Below are positions 1 through 8,998 of a stretch of 64,000 nt of DNA, piece by piece. Within the stretch, counting starts at the first letter, position 1; every line of letters starts with the position of its first letter. Made by a program: the position numbers and the translations under genes. This DNA is from an uncultured Archangium sp. GTDB taxonomy: Bacteria > Myxococcota > Myxococcia > Myxococcales > Myxococcaceae. The stretch lies in contig CAIVGN010000187.1 of assembly GCA_903905455.1 (NCBI GenBank), positions 1-64,000 of the forward strand. Reading direction: 5' to 3'. A model generated the notes under the pieces. The model was not told the DNA's origin, ran no database searches, and saw only the letters and a list, made by a program, of their open reading frames with translations.

Positions 1-1549
<1,549 letters not shown>

Positions 1550-1553
1550 GCCA

Positions 1554-1778
1554 GTGCTGACCAGCGACCCGGGGCCGCTGCGGGCGCTCTTCGGCGCGCC
1601 AGGGCTGCACCACTTCGCGAACCTCGCCCCGTGGACCGACCTGCTCTTCGGCGCCTACCACCTGCCCCCGGGCGAGCCGCCGCGCGGGTACTTCGGGCAC
1701 CTCGTCTCGCCGTTTCGGCCCGCGGCGCGGCCGACGCTCGAAGGCGCGCGCGCATCGGTGCTAGACCCGCACCCGTGA
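1554..1778 (+). pseudogene. Sterol desaturase/fatty acid hydroxylase C-terminal remnant
   Basis: A 74-codon frame starts with GTG five bases after the histidine kinase stop. Residues 14-55 contain HHFANLAPWTDLLFGAYHLP, which resembles the extreme C-terminus of the sterol desaturase/fatty acid hydroxylase family, where a ..WD.LFGT.. stretch follows the last histidine box. The membrane helices and the catalytic histidine clusters of that family are absent, so on its own this cannot be an active enzyme. Its TGA overlaps the GTG of the next gene as GTGA, so it may still be translated and coupled to that lipoprotein. It is either a decayed remnant or a small unrelated protein; the family call rests on pattern recall only. 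Confidence 0.4.
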
Positions 1779-2713
1779 CGAACAAGCTGCTGATCCCGCT
1801 CCTCTGCGCGCTGGCCGCCTGCACGCCCGGCACGCCGCCGCCGGAGCCCCTGCCCGGGGGGGCGGTGTTCCGCAGCACCGGCTCGAGCTTCGCGCGAGGC
1901 CCCCTCGAGGTGCAGCAGCGCGACGTGCGCGAGGGCGAAGCGGGGGCACCGCGGGCGCTGCGCATCACCGCGCCGGTCACCAGCGGAACCTACCCGGTGG
2001 TGCAGTTCCAGCATGGCTTCCTGCTCGACCACCGCGCCTACGACGAGGTGCTCAGCCAGCTCGCCTCGCACGGCTTCGTGGTGGTCGCGCCCCAGATGTA
2101 CGCCGCCGACGGCGTGCCGTTGGGCAAGCAGAGCGTGGCCGACGAAGCGAAGGCCGCGGCCCGGGTCGCAGCCTGGGCGTTGCCGAACGCCGCGACGCTG
2201 GTGGGGAGCGCGGCCGATCCCCGGCCCATCGGCGTGGCCGGTCATTCGCGGGGCGGCAAGGTCACGTGGTGGCTGGCGCTGCACGAAGCCCTGCCGGTGC
2301 GCGGCCTCGTGGGCGTGGACCCGGTGGACGGGAAAGGCGGGCCGCTGCTCTCGGCCCAGCCCGAGGCGCTGCCCGGCCCGACCGACGACGCGCCCCGCTC
2401 GCTGATCATCGGCCTGGAGCTGGGCGGCTCCTGCGCCCCCGAGGGTGACAACTTCCGCCACTTCTTCGAGCGCACCACCGCGCCCACGCAGCTGGTGATC
2501 ATCAAGGGCCACGGACACGCCGACCTGCTCGACCCCGACGCCGACACGGGCGGGCTGTGCGTGGCCGGGCCCGAGCGGGCGGCGGTGCGCGCGATGACCG
2601 GCGGCCTGCTCGCGGCCTTCTTCCGGCTCCACCTGCAGGACGACGCGACGGTGCAGCCGGAGCTCGAGACCCCCCACGTCGCGCCCCTGGAGATCACCGA
2701 TGAGTCGCGCTGA
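1775..2713 (+). CDS. Chlorophyllase-like alpha/beta-hydrolase lipoprotein
   Basis: The GTG at 1775 gives a lipoprotein signal peptide with lipobox LAAC (Cys16) and overlaps the preceding stop as GTGA. The mature protein of about 297 residues is an alpha/beta hydrolase. It has an oxyanion-type HGF segment (80-82), nucleophile Ser158 in GHSRGG, an Asp in VDPVDG (Asp182 or Asp185) and a late His pair in KGHGHAD (His246/His248). The GHSRGG and DPVDG pair is characteristic of the chlorophyllase branch of esterases. A real chlorophyll substrate is unlikely in this organism; I infer a membrane-anchored esterase or lipase facing the periplasm or cell surface. The start was chosen because longer upstream readings lack any signal peptide. 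The stop lies 14 bases inside the next gene, suggesting co-translation. Confidence 0.85.
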   Translation: MTNKLLIPLLCALAACTPGTPPPEPLPGGAVFRSTGSSFARGPLEVQQRDVREGEAGAPRALRITAPVTSGTYPVVQFQHGFLLDHRAYDEVLSQLASHGFVVVAPQMYAADGVPLGKQSVADEAKAAARVAAWALPNAATLVGSAADPRPIGVAGHSRGGKVTWWLALHEALPVRGLVGVDPVDGKGGPLLSAQPEALPGPTDDAPRSLIIGLELGGSCAPEGDNFRHFFERTTAPTQLVIIKGHGHADLLDPDADTGGLCVAGPERAAVRAMTGGLLAAFFRLHLQDDATVQPELETPHVAPLEITDESR

Positions 2714-3218
2714 CGTGCAGGGCCTGTGGCTCATCGCGGTGGTGTCGTTGAGCGCCGTCGCCTCGGCGGCGCCCGAGCGTGCCGACGCGCCGGTACAGGG
2801 TCGTGCCCCGAGGAGCGCCCGGCTCTTGGCCGAGGGCGTGACGGTGGGGGTGGCCGGCGTGCTGTTGCCCGTGGGGACCTACGTGGCGTTCACCGCGGGG
2901 CTGCAGTCCTTCGTGGGGTTCTTCGCCGGCTTCCTGGGCGCCACGGTGCTGGGCGCGGTGGTGGCCCCGCTGGCGTTGATCATCGTCGGGCACCTGCTGG
3001 GCGCCGACGGAGGCACCGGGCGCGCGGTCGTCGGGGCGCTCATCGGCCTCGTGGTGGGGCTGCTCATCGGGCTCCCGTTGGCCACGATTCCCGGGGCGGC
3101 CTACGTGGTCGGCCTGGGCCTCGCCTGGGTGATGCCGTCGGTGGGCGCGCTCATCGCCTTCGAGTGGGGCCGCCCCACCCAGGACCAGGCCGCCGGGCTG
3201 GTGCTGGCCCGCTTCTGA
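2700..3218 (+). CDS. Hypothetical glycine-rich membrane protein
   Basis: This 172-aa protein starts at an ATG that overlaps the end of the hydrolase gene by 14 bases. Residues 1-24 look like a signal peptide (hydrophobic core, then ASAAPE). Three or four Gly/Ala/Leu-rich hydrophobic segments follow at about 43-70, 74-100, 107-125 and 130-155. The small-residue spacing (G..GG..G) resembles glycine-zipper membrane proteins. No enzymatic motif is visible and I do not recognise a family. The overlap with the lipoprotein gene suggests a shared transcript. It converges with the PII-like gene with no bases between their stop codons. Confidence 0.7.
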   Translation: MSRADVQGLWLIAVVSLSAVASAAPERADAPVQGRAPRSARLLAEGVTVGVAGVLLPVGTYVAFTAGLQSFVGFFAGFLGATVLGAVVAPLALIIVGHLLGADGGTGRAVVGALIGLVVGLLIGLPLATIPGAAYVVGLGLAWVMPSVGALIAFEWGRPTQDQAAGLVLARF

Positions 3219-3551
3219 CTACCGGGTCGCGGGCGAGGTCGAGGTCGCGAACTTCTCGGCGCGCACCACCGACACGTCCGACAGCCACGCCACCACCGAG
3301 CCCTGGGGGAAGTACTTCTGGGCCAGCAGCTCGAGCACCGCGTCGGCCAGCTCGGGCGCGACGACGGTCTCGAGGCGCACCGAGGGGTTCTCCCACTCGC
3401 TGGCGCGGACCGCGTCGTGACCCCAGCCGGTGACCGTGGCCGCGGTGCAGCCGGACACGCCGAGGGTCTTGAGCTCGGTCATCAGGCGCTCCCGGAGGAA
3501 CGCCTCCGCCACGATGACCAACAGCTTCATGGGCACGGTCTTGAGGGTCAT
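3219..3551 (-). CDS. PII-like signalling protein (SbtB-type)
   Basis: This 110-aa protein has the ferredoxin-like PII layout. A first strand KLLVIVAE is followed by a helix with LMTELKTLGVSGCTAATV, a loop region with TGWGHDAVRASEW, a strand VRLETVVAPELADAVLELL, a helix, and a final strand VVAWLSDVSVV. The pattern matches the PII-like/SbtB branch more than canonical GlnB: there is no uridylylated Tyr in a long T-loop and the protein ends soon after the last strand. Relatives bind adenine nucleotides and act on partner transporters. No bicarbonate transporter or carboxysome gene is nearby. The first ATG (3551) is preferred because a GGAG lies at good spacing upstream; Met8 is the alternative. 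It sits 51 bases downstream of the LuxR gene on the same strand. Confidence 0.75.
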   Translation of the reverse strand: MTLKTVPMKLLVIVAEAFLRERLMTELKTLGVSGCTAATVTGWGHDAVRASEWENPSVRLETVVAPELADAVLELLAQKYFPQGSVVAWLSDVSVVRAEKFATSTSPATR

Positions 3552-3602
3552 GGGCAGGCTCCGTACACCCGTTGGGCGGCGGGAACCGGGAAACCGCGAA
3601 GC

Positions 3603-4421
3603 TCAGCGCTCGCCCTGCAGCACGAGGCTCACCAGCTCGGCCTGGCGGTGGGTGTCGGTCTTGTTCATGGCGCGCTTGGCGTGGGTGCGCACGGTCTCGG
3701 GGCTGACCCCCAGCTCCACGGCGAGGCGCTTGATGCTGCCGCCCTCGGCGAGGCGCCGCACGACGCGGGCCTCGGCGCGGGTCAACCCGAAGCGCGCCTG
3801 GATGGCCTGTGAGCTGGGCACCGGTTGCCGCCCGGCAGGCGCGGGCTCGCTGCAGCCGAAGAGGTCGCAGGCGACGGTGCCCAGGTGCGCGGGCGACGAG
3901 TGATCGAGGGCGAGCGCGCCGCGGACCGACGGCGGGGTGACCACGCACAGCAGCTCGCGCTCCGAGAGCCGCTCGTTGACCACGCGGGCGTCGCCCAACC
4001 CGCGGGCCCGGGGCACCGCCGCGAGGAACCAGCCGCAGGCGCGGAAGAAGGTGAGCGAGGGCCGCAGCCCCGGCTTGAGCTCGAGGCGCACCGTGAGCCC
4101 GGCGCCGCTCGGCCGGGAGCTCACGGTGACGAGGCCCTGGCGCGACGCCGCCTCGAGCAGCACCACGTAGGTCTCACGCGGCTCGCCGAGCAGCTCCGTC
4201 GCCAGGCTGACGGCCGAGGAGCGCGTGGCGAGGGTCTCCATCAGGCGCTGCATCTGCGCCGGGCCCAGGCCCGCCTCGAAGCTCTCGAGCGCGGTGAGCA
4301 ACTCCTCCCACGAGGAGCGGGCGCGCGCGCTGCGGCGGAGCACGGCCGACGCGTCATGGCCCAGCAACTCCATGGACAGGAGCACGCTGCGCAGCAGGGG
4401 CGCGGGGACGTCGGCGCTCAC
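3603..4421 (-). CDS. LuxR-family HTH transcriptional regulator
   Basis: A 272-aa protein with a C-terminal LuxR/GerE helix-turn-helix at about 211-268 (LTRAEARVVRRLAEGG, then LAVELGVSPETVRTHAKRAM). The first 200 residues show no receiver or autoinducer-binding motif; they look like a helical plus alpha/beta sensor region of unknown ligand. The GTG at 4421 is chosen because it overlaps the stop of the upstream receiver gene as GTGA, a typical coupled junction. A longer reading would run deep into that gene. It probably receives information from the single-domain receiver encoded just upstream, and may control the PII-like gene that follows. Confidence 0.85.
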   Translation of the reverse strand: MSADVPAPLLRSVLLSMELLGHDASAVLRRSARARSSWEELLTALESFEAGLGPAQMQRLMETLATRSSAVSLATELLGEPRETYVVLLEAASRQGLVTVSSRPSGAGLTVRLELKPGLRPSLTFFRACGWFLAAVPRARGLGDARVVNERLSERELLCVVTPPSVRGALALDHSSPAHLGTVACDLFGCSEPAPAGRQPVPSSQAIQARFGLTRAEARVVRRLAEGGSIKRLAVELGVSPETVRTHAKRAMNKTDTHRQAELVSLVLQGER

Positions 4422-4807
4422 GGCGAGCGCTTCTCTTCGAGGCCCAGCTCGAAGGCGAGCGACACGTCGCTCCACGGCTTGGCCACGAGGCGGCAGGGCA
4501 TCACCTCGCGCAGGCGTTCGGCGTCCAACGAGTCCAGCGAGCCGGAGAGCAAGCTGCGCACCGCGAGCGGCGCCAGGCGCTTGACCAGCGACATCACCTC
4601 GAGGCCATCGCGCGCCGGCATGATCAGGTCACTCACCACGTGCGTGGGCTCGAACTCGGCCAGCACCACTTCGAGGGTCAGCGGGTCGAGCACGACGCGC
4701 ACCGCGGCGCCCTGGCGCTTGAGCCACCGCGCGAGCGCGTGGGCCACCGAAGCCTCGTCTTCGACCACCAACACACGTCGCGACACCAGGCCCCCAGGGA
4801 GCACCAC
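4418..4807 (-). CDS. Single-domain response regulator (receiver)
   Basis: This 129-aa protein consists almost entirely of a CheY-like receiver. The acidic pair is Glu16/Asp17 (VLVVEDEAS), the phospho-acceptor is Asp60 (HVVSDLIMPARDG), the switch Ser is near 88 and the conserved Lys is Lys110 in AKPW. No output domain follows. It is translationally coupled (GTGA) to the LuxR-type regulator, so the pair behaves like a response regulator split into two polypeptides. A second possible start is the GTG at Val8 (VSRRVLVVED). The cognate kinase is not adjacent on this strand. The gene is divergent from the sulfatase gene, with about 75 bases between them. Confidence 0.9.
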   Translation of the reverse strand: MVLPGGLVSRRVLVVEDEASVAHALARWLKRQGAAVRVVLDPLTLEVVLAEFEPTHVVSDLIMPARDGLEVMSLVKRLAPLAVRSLLSGSLDSLDAERLREVMPCRLVAKPWSDVSLAFELGLEEKRSP

Positions 4808-4882
4808 CGCAGCTTGAGCGAGAGCTGCGATAGTCCATGCGTGCGCCCTCGGAGTCCCCCATTTGGGGCATTAAGCCGTGTC

Positions 4883-6481
4883 GTGGGCGACCCAGCCCGC
4901 CTCCTGTCCGTCCTGACCCTGCTGCTGTGGGGCTGCCTGCCGGGAGGCGCCGCCTACCTTATCAGCCCCGACGCCCAGGCCATCGCAAGGCGCGAGGCCT
5001 TCATCGCCGGGGCGCGCCGGGAAGCGCCGCGGCTCAACGTGGTGCTCATCGTGGCCGACGACCTCGGGGTGCACGACACCTCGCTGTGGCCGGGGGGCGC
5101 GGTGAAGACCCCGGGCCTCGATCGGCTGGCGGCTGGAGGCGTGCGCTTTGGAGACGCCACGGTGACCGCCCCGCTGTGCAGCCCCTCGCGCGCAGCGCTG
5201 CTCACCGGGCGCTACCAGCAGCGCTTCGGGCACGAGGGCCAGCCCCACGAGCGCTACGCGAAGAGCGGGCTCGAGGCCTTCTTCTTCCGGGCCTTCGTCG
5301 CCCGCGGCGACTGGCAACTGCACCGCCCGGTCTCGCCCGACGCCGAAGACGTCGAGCGCCAGGGCCTGCCCCCCGGGGAGCTGACGCTCGCCGACCTGCT
5401 CCGGCGCCAGGGGTTCGCCACCGGGGCCTTCGGCAAGTGGCACCTGGGCGCCAACGACGCCTCGGTGCCGCACCACCGGGGCTTCGACACCCACGTGGGC
5501 TTCTACGAGGCGTACTCGCTCTACGCGAAGGACCTCTCGCGCAGCGACATCGTCAACCAGCACCACGACACGGCCTTCGACTTCTCGGACCCGTTCATCT
5601 GGGGCAAGGGCCGGTCGGGCACCTCGCAGCTGGTGCGCAACGGCGTGCCCTTCGAAGACGACGGCTACCTCACCGACACGCTCACCGGCGAGGCGGTGTC
5701 GTTCATGGAGTCGCACCGGGCCGAGAACTTCTTCGTCTACCTCGCGCTGCAGAACCCGCACACCCCGTTCCAGGCGAAGAAGGCGCTCTTCGATCGCTTC
5801 GCCGACGAGCCCGACGTGAACCGCCGGGTGTACAAGGCGCTCATCGCCAGCCTCGACGAGTCGGTGACCCGGGTGCTCGACGCGCTCGATGGCCTCGCGC
5901 TGGCCGACGACACGCTGGTGGTCTTCCTCTCGGACAACGGGGCGGCGCTCTACACCCACGCCGGCGACAACCGGCCGCTGCAGGGCGGCAAGTTCACCTT
6001 CTTCGAGGGCGGGGTGCGGGTGCCGATGGTGGCGCGCTGGCCCGGGCACCTGCCCGCGGGTACCACCTACGCCCCCGCGGTGTCGGCCCTCGACGTGTTC
6101 TCGACGGTGGCCGCGGCGGTGCACGCCGAACTGCCGCCGGGGCTGACCCTCGACGGGGTGGACCTCGCGCCCTTCGTGGCTGGCGAGCGCGAAGGCGTGC
6201 CCCACGAGTGGCTGTTCTGGCGCGCGGAGTATTCACAGGCGGTGCGGCACGGGCGCTGGAAGCTGGTACGCGACGCGTGGCACGGCACGAGCGCGCTGTT
6301 CGATCTCCAGGCCGACCCTGCCGAGGCGAAGGACCTCTCGAGCGCCGAGCCTGCGCGCGTCGCCGAGTTGGGCGCCGCCTGGGACCAGTGGAACGCCGGC
6401 TGCCGCCCCCCGCTGTGGCCCCACGTCATGGAGTACCGCTTCGTCGCCGACGACGGGCGCGAGTTCTGGTACCCGCTGTGA
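4883..6481 (+). CDS. Sulfatase (arylsulfatase family), exported
   Basis: A type I sulfatase of 532 aa. The metal-binding Asp pair is at 59-60 (IVADDLG), the formylglycine signature CSPSR starts at Cys99 (CSPSRAALLTG), and GKWHLG plus a late SDNGA/FFEGGVRVPM block complete the active site. The catalytic Cys would need conversion to formylglycine, by an enzyme not seen here. The N-terminus (LLSVLTLLLWGCLPGG) is a signal peptide with a lipobox-like Cys18, so the enzyme is probably periplasmic or membrane-anchored. No ATG exists near the signal peptide in this frame, so GTG 4883 is the likely start, although its ribosome binding site is weak. The stop is four bases before the phosphoesterase ATG, implying one transcript. 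The substrate is unknown. Confidence 0.9.
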   Translation: MGDPARLLSVLTLLLWGCLPGGAAYLISPDAQAIARREAFIAGARREAPRLNVVLIVADDLGVHDTSLWPGGAVKTPGLDRLAAGGVRFGDATVTAPLCSPSRAALLTGRYQQRFGHEGQPHERYAKSGLEAFFFRAFVARGDWQLHRPVSPDAEDVERQGLPPGELTLADLLRRQGFATGAFGKWHLGANDASVPHHRGFDTHVGFYEAYSLYAKDLSRSDIVNQHHDTAFDFSDPFIWGKGRSGTSQLVRNGVPFEDDGYLTDTLTGEAVSFMESHRAENFFVYLALQNPHTPFQAKKALFDRFADEPDVNRRVYKALIASLDESVTRVLDALDGLALADDTLVVFLSDNGAALYTHAGDNRPLQGGKFTFFEGGVRVPMVARWPGHLPAGTTYAPAVSALDVFSTVAAAVHAELPPGLTLDGVDLAPFVAGEREGVPHEWLFWRAEYSQAVRHGRWKLVRDAWHGTSALFDLQADPAEAKDLSSAEPARVAELGAAWDQWNAGCRPPLWPHVMEYRFVADDGREFWYPL

Positions 6482-6485
6482 CGCC

Positions 6486-7055
6486 ATGAAGGTGCTGCAG
6501 CAAACGGTGAAGGTCGCGCTCCGGCCCGACGGCGGCCTGCGCGTGGGCATCGTGGCCGACACGCACTCGGCGCCACACGAGGGCGGCCTCGCGCACCTGC
6601 GCGCGCTGAAGCCCGACGTGCTGCTCCACGGGGGAGACATCGGCGACCTGGGCGTGCTCGAGCAGCTCTCGGCCATCGCGCCGCTGCACGCGGTGCGGGG
6701 GAACATCGACACGCGCCTGCGCGAGTTGCCCGACGTGCTGGTGCTCGAGCTCGAGCAAGAGGGGCAACGCGCGCTCACGGTGCTGCTGACCCACATCGCC
6801 GTGGCCGGCCCGCGCATCCGGGCGGACGCGGCGAAGCGGGCGCGCGCGGTGGGGGCGAGCCTCATCGTCTGTGGGCATTCGCACGTGCCCTTCCTCACCC
6901 AGGAGCGGGGGCTGACCCTGTTCAACCCCGGCTCCCTCGGGCCGCGGCGCTTCCGGCTGCCCATTCTCTTCGGGGTGATGGAGCTGACGCGCACCGGGGT
7001 GACCCTGCGCCACGTCGACGCCGAGACGGGCGCCCCGTGGCTGCCGCACCCGTAG
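6486..7055 (+). CDS. Metallophosphoesterase (YfcE/MJ0936-like)
   Basis: A compact calcineurin-like phosphoesterase of 189 aa with every metal-binding motif in order: DTH (Asp25, His27), GGDIGD (Asp51), RGNID (Asn73), THI (His103) and GHSH (His131, His133), followed by the typical NPGSLGPRR. The size and motif spacing fit the single-domain YfcE-type phosphodiesterases, which hydrolyse small phosphodiesters with Mn or Ni. It starts four bases after the sulfatase stop, and the absence of a signal peptide places it in the cytoplasm. A regulatory or nucleotide-recycling role is possible; the physiological substrate cannot be read from sequence. Confidence 0.9.
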   Translation: MKVLQQTVKVALRPDGGLRVGIVADTHSAPHEGGLAHLRALKPDVLLHGGDIGDLGVLEQLSAIAPLHAVRGNIDTRLRELPDVLVLELEQEGQRALTVLLTHIAVAGPRIRADAAKRARAVGASLIVCGHSHVPFLTQERGLTLFNPGSLGPRRFRLPILFGVMELTRTGVTLRHVDAETGAPWLPHP

Positions 7056-7105
7056 GGGCTGGGTTTCGCTGGCATCGCGGGAGGCGATGACGTCTGATCT
7101 GCACG

Positions 7106-8977
7106 ATGCCGCTGCCGGGCCTGAAACCGTCCATTGAGCTGCAGACCGAGCCTTCGCTCCAGTTGATCGATCGAGCCACGGGGGCGACGCACCCGCTGAG
7201 CGAAACCGAGGCGCGGCTCCTGCAATTGTGGGACGGCGCGACCACGGCCACCGAGCTCACGGCCCGGCTCTTCGTCGAAGGGTTGGACGTCGAACCCTGG
7301 CAGGCCGAGCAGTTCTTCACGCGCCTGGCCCGCGCGGGGCTGATGGCCGCGGCATCGCCGGTGGTGCCCAACTTCGTACCCGTGCGCCCCGGGGTGGAGC
7401 AGCCCGAAGACACCGTGCCGAAGCTGCGCGGAGACCTGGTCATCTCCCGGTCGACCACCAGCCGCGCCACGCTGGAGGTGCGCGACCCGCTCAGCGAGCG
7501 CACCTTCACGCTCTACGACTTCGAGGTGTCGATCGCCCGCATGCTCGACGGCAAGCGCTCGGCGGCGGAGGTGTTGTCGGCGGCGAACCGGCTGGGCATT
7601 CCGGTGACCCTCGCCACGCTCAAGACGTTCCTGCAGCAGCTCAAGGCCTACAAGTTCATCGACGAGACGGTCACCGGGGGCGAGAGCACCTGGCCTCCCC
7701 GCGCGCAGTGGACCCCGGGCGTCCGCGAGCTCTACCAGGGCGCGCTGCGGCAACTGCGCCAGGGCAAGTTCGACGAGGCGTTGGCCTACGTCGACGCGAT
7801 GAAGGAAGCCGACCCCGCGAACGAAGAGGCCCTGGTGCTGCGGCAACGCATCGAGGCCGAGGCCCGGGGCTCGCTCGAGCTCAAGGTGGACTTCGAGACG
7901 TTGCACACGCCGACCTCGACGCCGGCCGTCGTGCTCTCCCTGGCGCCGGGCGACGACATCCCCACGGTGCCCTTCGGAGCGAGCGACCCCTTCGCCAGCT
8001 TCGGCTTCCACGCCGCGCCGGCCCGGCCCGGCGAGCCACTGCCCGTTCCCGCGGGGCTCGAGGGCCTGGTGACACCGGTACCGCTGAACGCGCCGATGCC
8101 CGACGACGAGCCGGCGCTGCCGAAGCGTTCCCGGCGGGGGCTGTTCATCGGCCTGGGCGTGGTGGCGCTGGCGCTGGCCGTGGTGCTGCGCCCCGTGCCC
8201 GCGACCCGCGCGCTGTCGTGCGAGCTCCAGCTCGAGGAGCTCGCCGTGCCCCACGCGGCCCGGGCAGGCGCGGTGAAATCGAACGAAGTGACCTCGGGGG
8301 CGCAGGTCGAGAAGGGCGCGGTGTTGGCGCGCCTCTCGCCCACGGCGAAGGTCTCGCTCGAGGTGGTGCAGGAGAAGATCGCCACGCTGGAAGCCCAGCT
8401 CGCGAAGCCCGGCGCCCCGCCGAACCCCGCGAAGGTGACGAAGGCGAAGGCCGCGGTGAAGAAGGCGCAGGCGGCGGTGGCGGCGCTCGAGAAGCAGAAG
8501 AAGAAGGCCCCGAAGAAGCAGCAGGCCGCGCTCGAGAAGAAGCTCAAGCCGAAGGTGAAGGCGCTCGAGCTGGCCGAGGCCGCGCTCGACACGCTGACCG
8601 GCGGCGAGGCGCGCGCGAAGTGGAAGGCCGAGCTCGAGGCGCTCACCGCGCAGAAGGTCGCCGCGTCGGTCGACGAAGAGCGCGGCACCATCACCGCCCC
8701 GCTCGGTGGGCTGTTCTTCGCGCCCGACCCGCTGCCCGAGACCGTGGCCGACGATGGCCCGTGGGGTCGCATCGTCGCCACGAACTTCAAGGTGGTGATC
8801 GCCGGCGAGCCCCCCGCGAAGGCCGACACCGCGGTCTTCAGGTGGGCGGGCGGCACCATCGGGATCAAGCTGGAGAACGGCGTGGCCCAGTTGCCGGTGA
8901 GCGAGAAGCTGGTGGGCGCGAAGGGCACGCTGGAGTTCGACGAAGGCAGCAAGCCCTGGCTGTTGACGTTCCTGTAG
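7106..8977 (+). CDS. HlyD-like membrane protein with PqqD-like N-terminal segments
   Basis: A 623-aa protein with an unusual layout. Two segments near 18-85 and 113-185 (LSETEARLLQLWDGATTATE and its counterpart FEVSIARMLDGKRSAAEVL) resemble PqqD-like or winged-helix modules that bind peptides or recognition elements. A short TPR-like helix pair follows at 205-255, then a Pro-rich linker and one membrane helix at about 340-362. The region outside the membrane begins with a lipoyl/barrel-like stretch (ARAGAVKSNEVTSGAQVEKG) and continues with a Lys/Ala-rich coiled coil (about 420-500), as in membrane fusion proteins. No peptidase or ABC exporter partner is adjacent. I infer an inner-membrane adaptor; the substrate is unknown. 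Its TAG is 21 bases before the next coding start. Confidence 0.7.
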   Translation: MPLPGLKPSIELQTEPSLQLIDRATGATHPLSETEARLLQLWDGATTATELTARLFVEGLDVEPWQAEQFFTRLARAGLMAAASPVVPNFVPVRPGVEQPEDTVPKLRGDLVISRSTTSRATLEVRDPLSERTFTLYDFEVSIARMLDGKRSAAEVLSAANRLGIPVTLATLKTFLQQLKAYKFIDETVTGGESTWPPRAQWTPGVRELYQGALRQLRQGKFDEALAYVDAMKEADPANEEALVLRQRIEAEARGSLELKVDFETLHTPTSTPAVVLSLAPGDDIPTVPFGASDPFASFGFHAAPARPGEPLPVPAGLEGLVTPVPLNAPMPDDEPALPKRSRRGLFIGLGVVALALAVVLRPVPATRALSCELQLEELAVPHAARAGAVKSNEVTSGAQVEKGAVLARLSPTAKVSLEVVQEKIATLEAQLAKPGAPPNPAKVTKAKAAVKKAQAAVAALEKQKKKAPKKQQAALEKKLKPKVKALELAEAALDTLTGGEARAKWKAELEALTAQKVAASVDEERGTITAPLGGLFFAPDPLPETVADDGPWGRIVATNFKVVIAGEPPAKADTAVFRWAGGTIGIKLENGVAQLPVSEKLVGAKGTLEFDEGSKPWLLTFL

Positions 8978-8998
8978 TCCCCGAGGGGAGAAGCCCAC

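Noticed and set aside
6233..8998. A 921-codon antisense frame
   Set aside because: It lies opposite three convincing genes and its sequence is compositionally biased, without domains.
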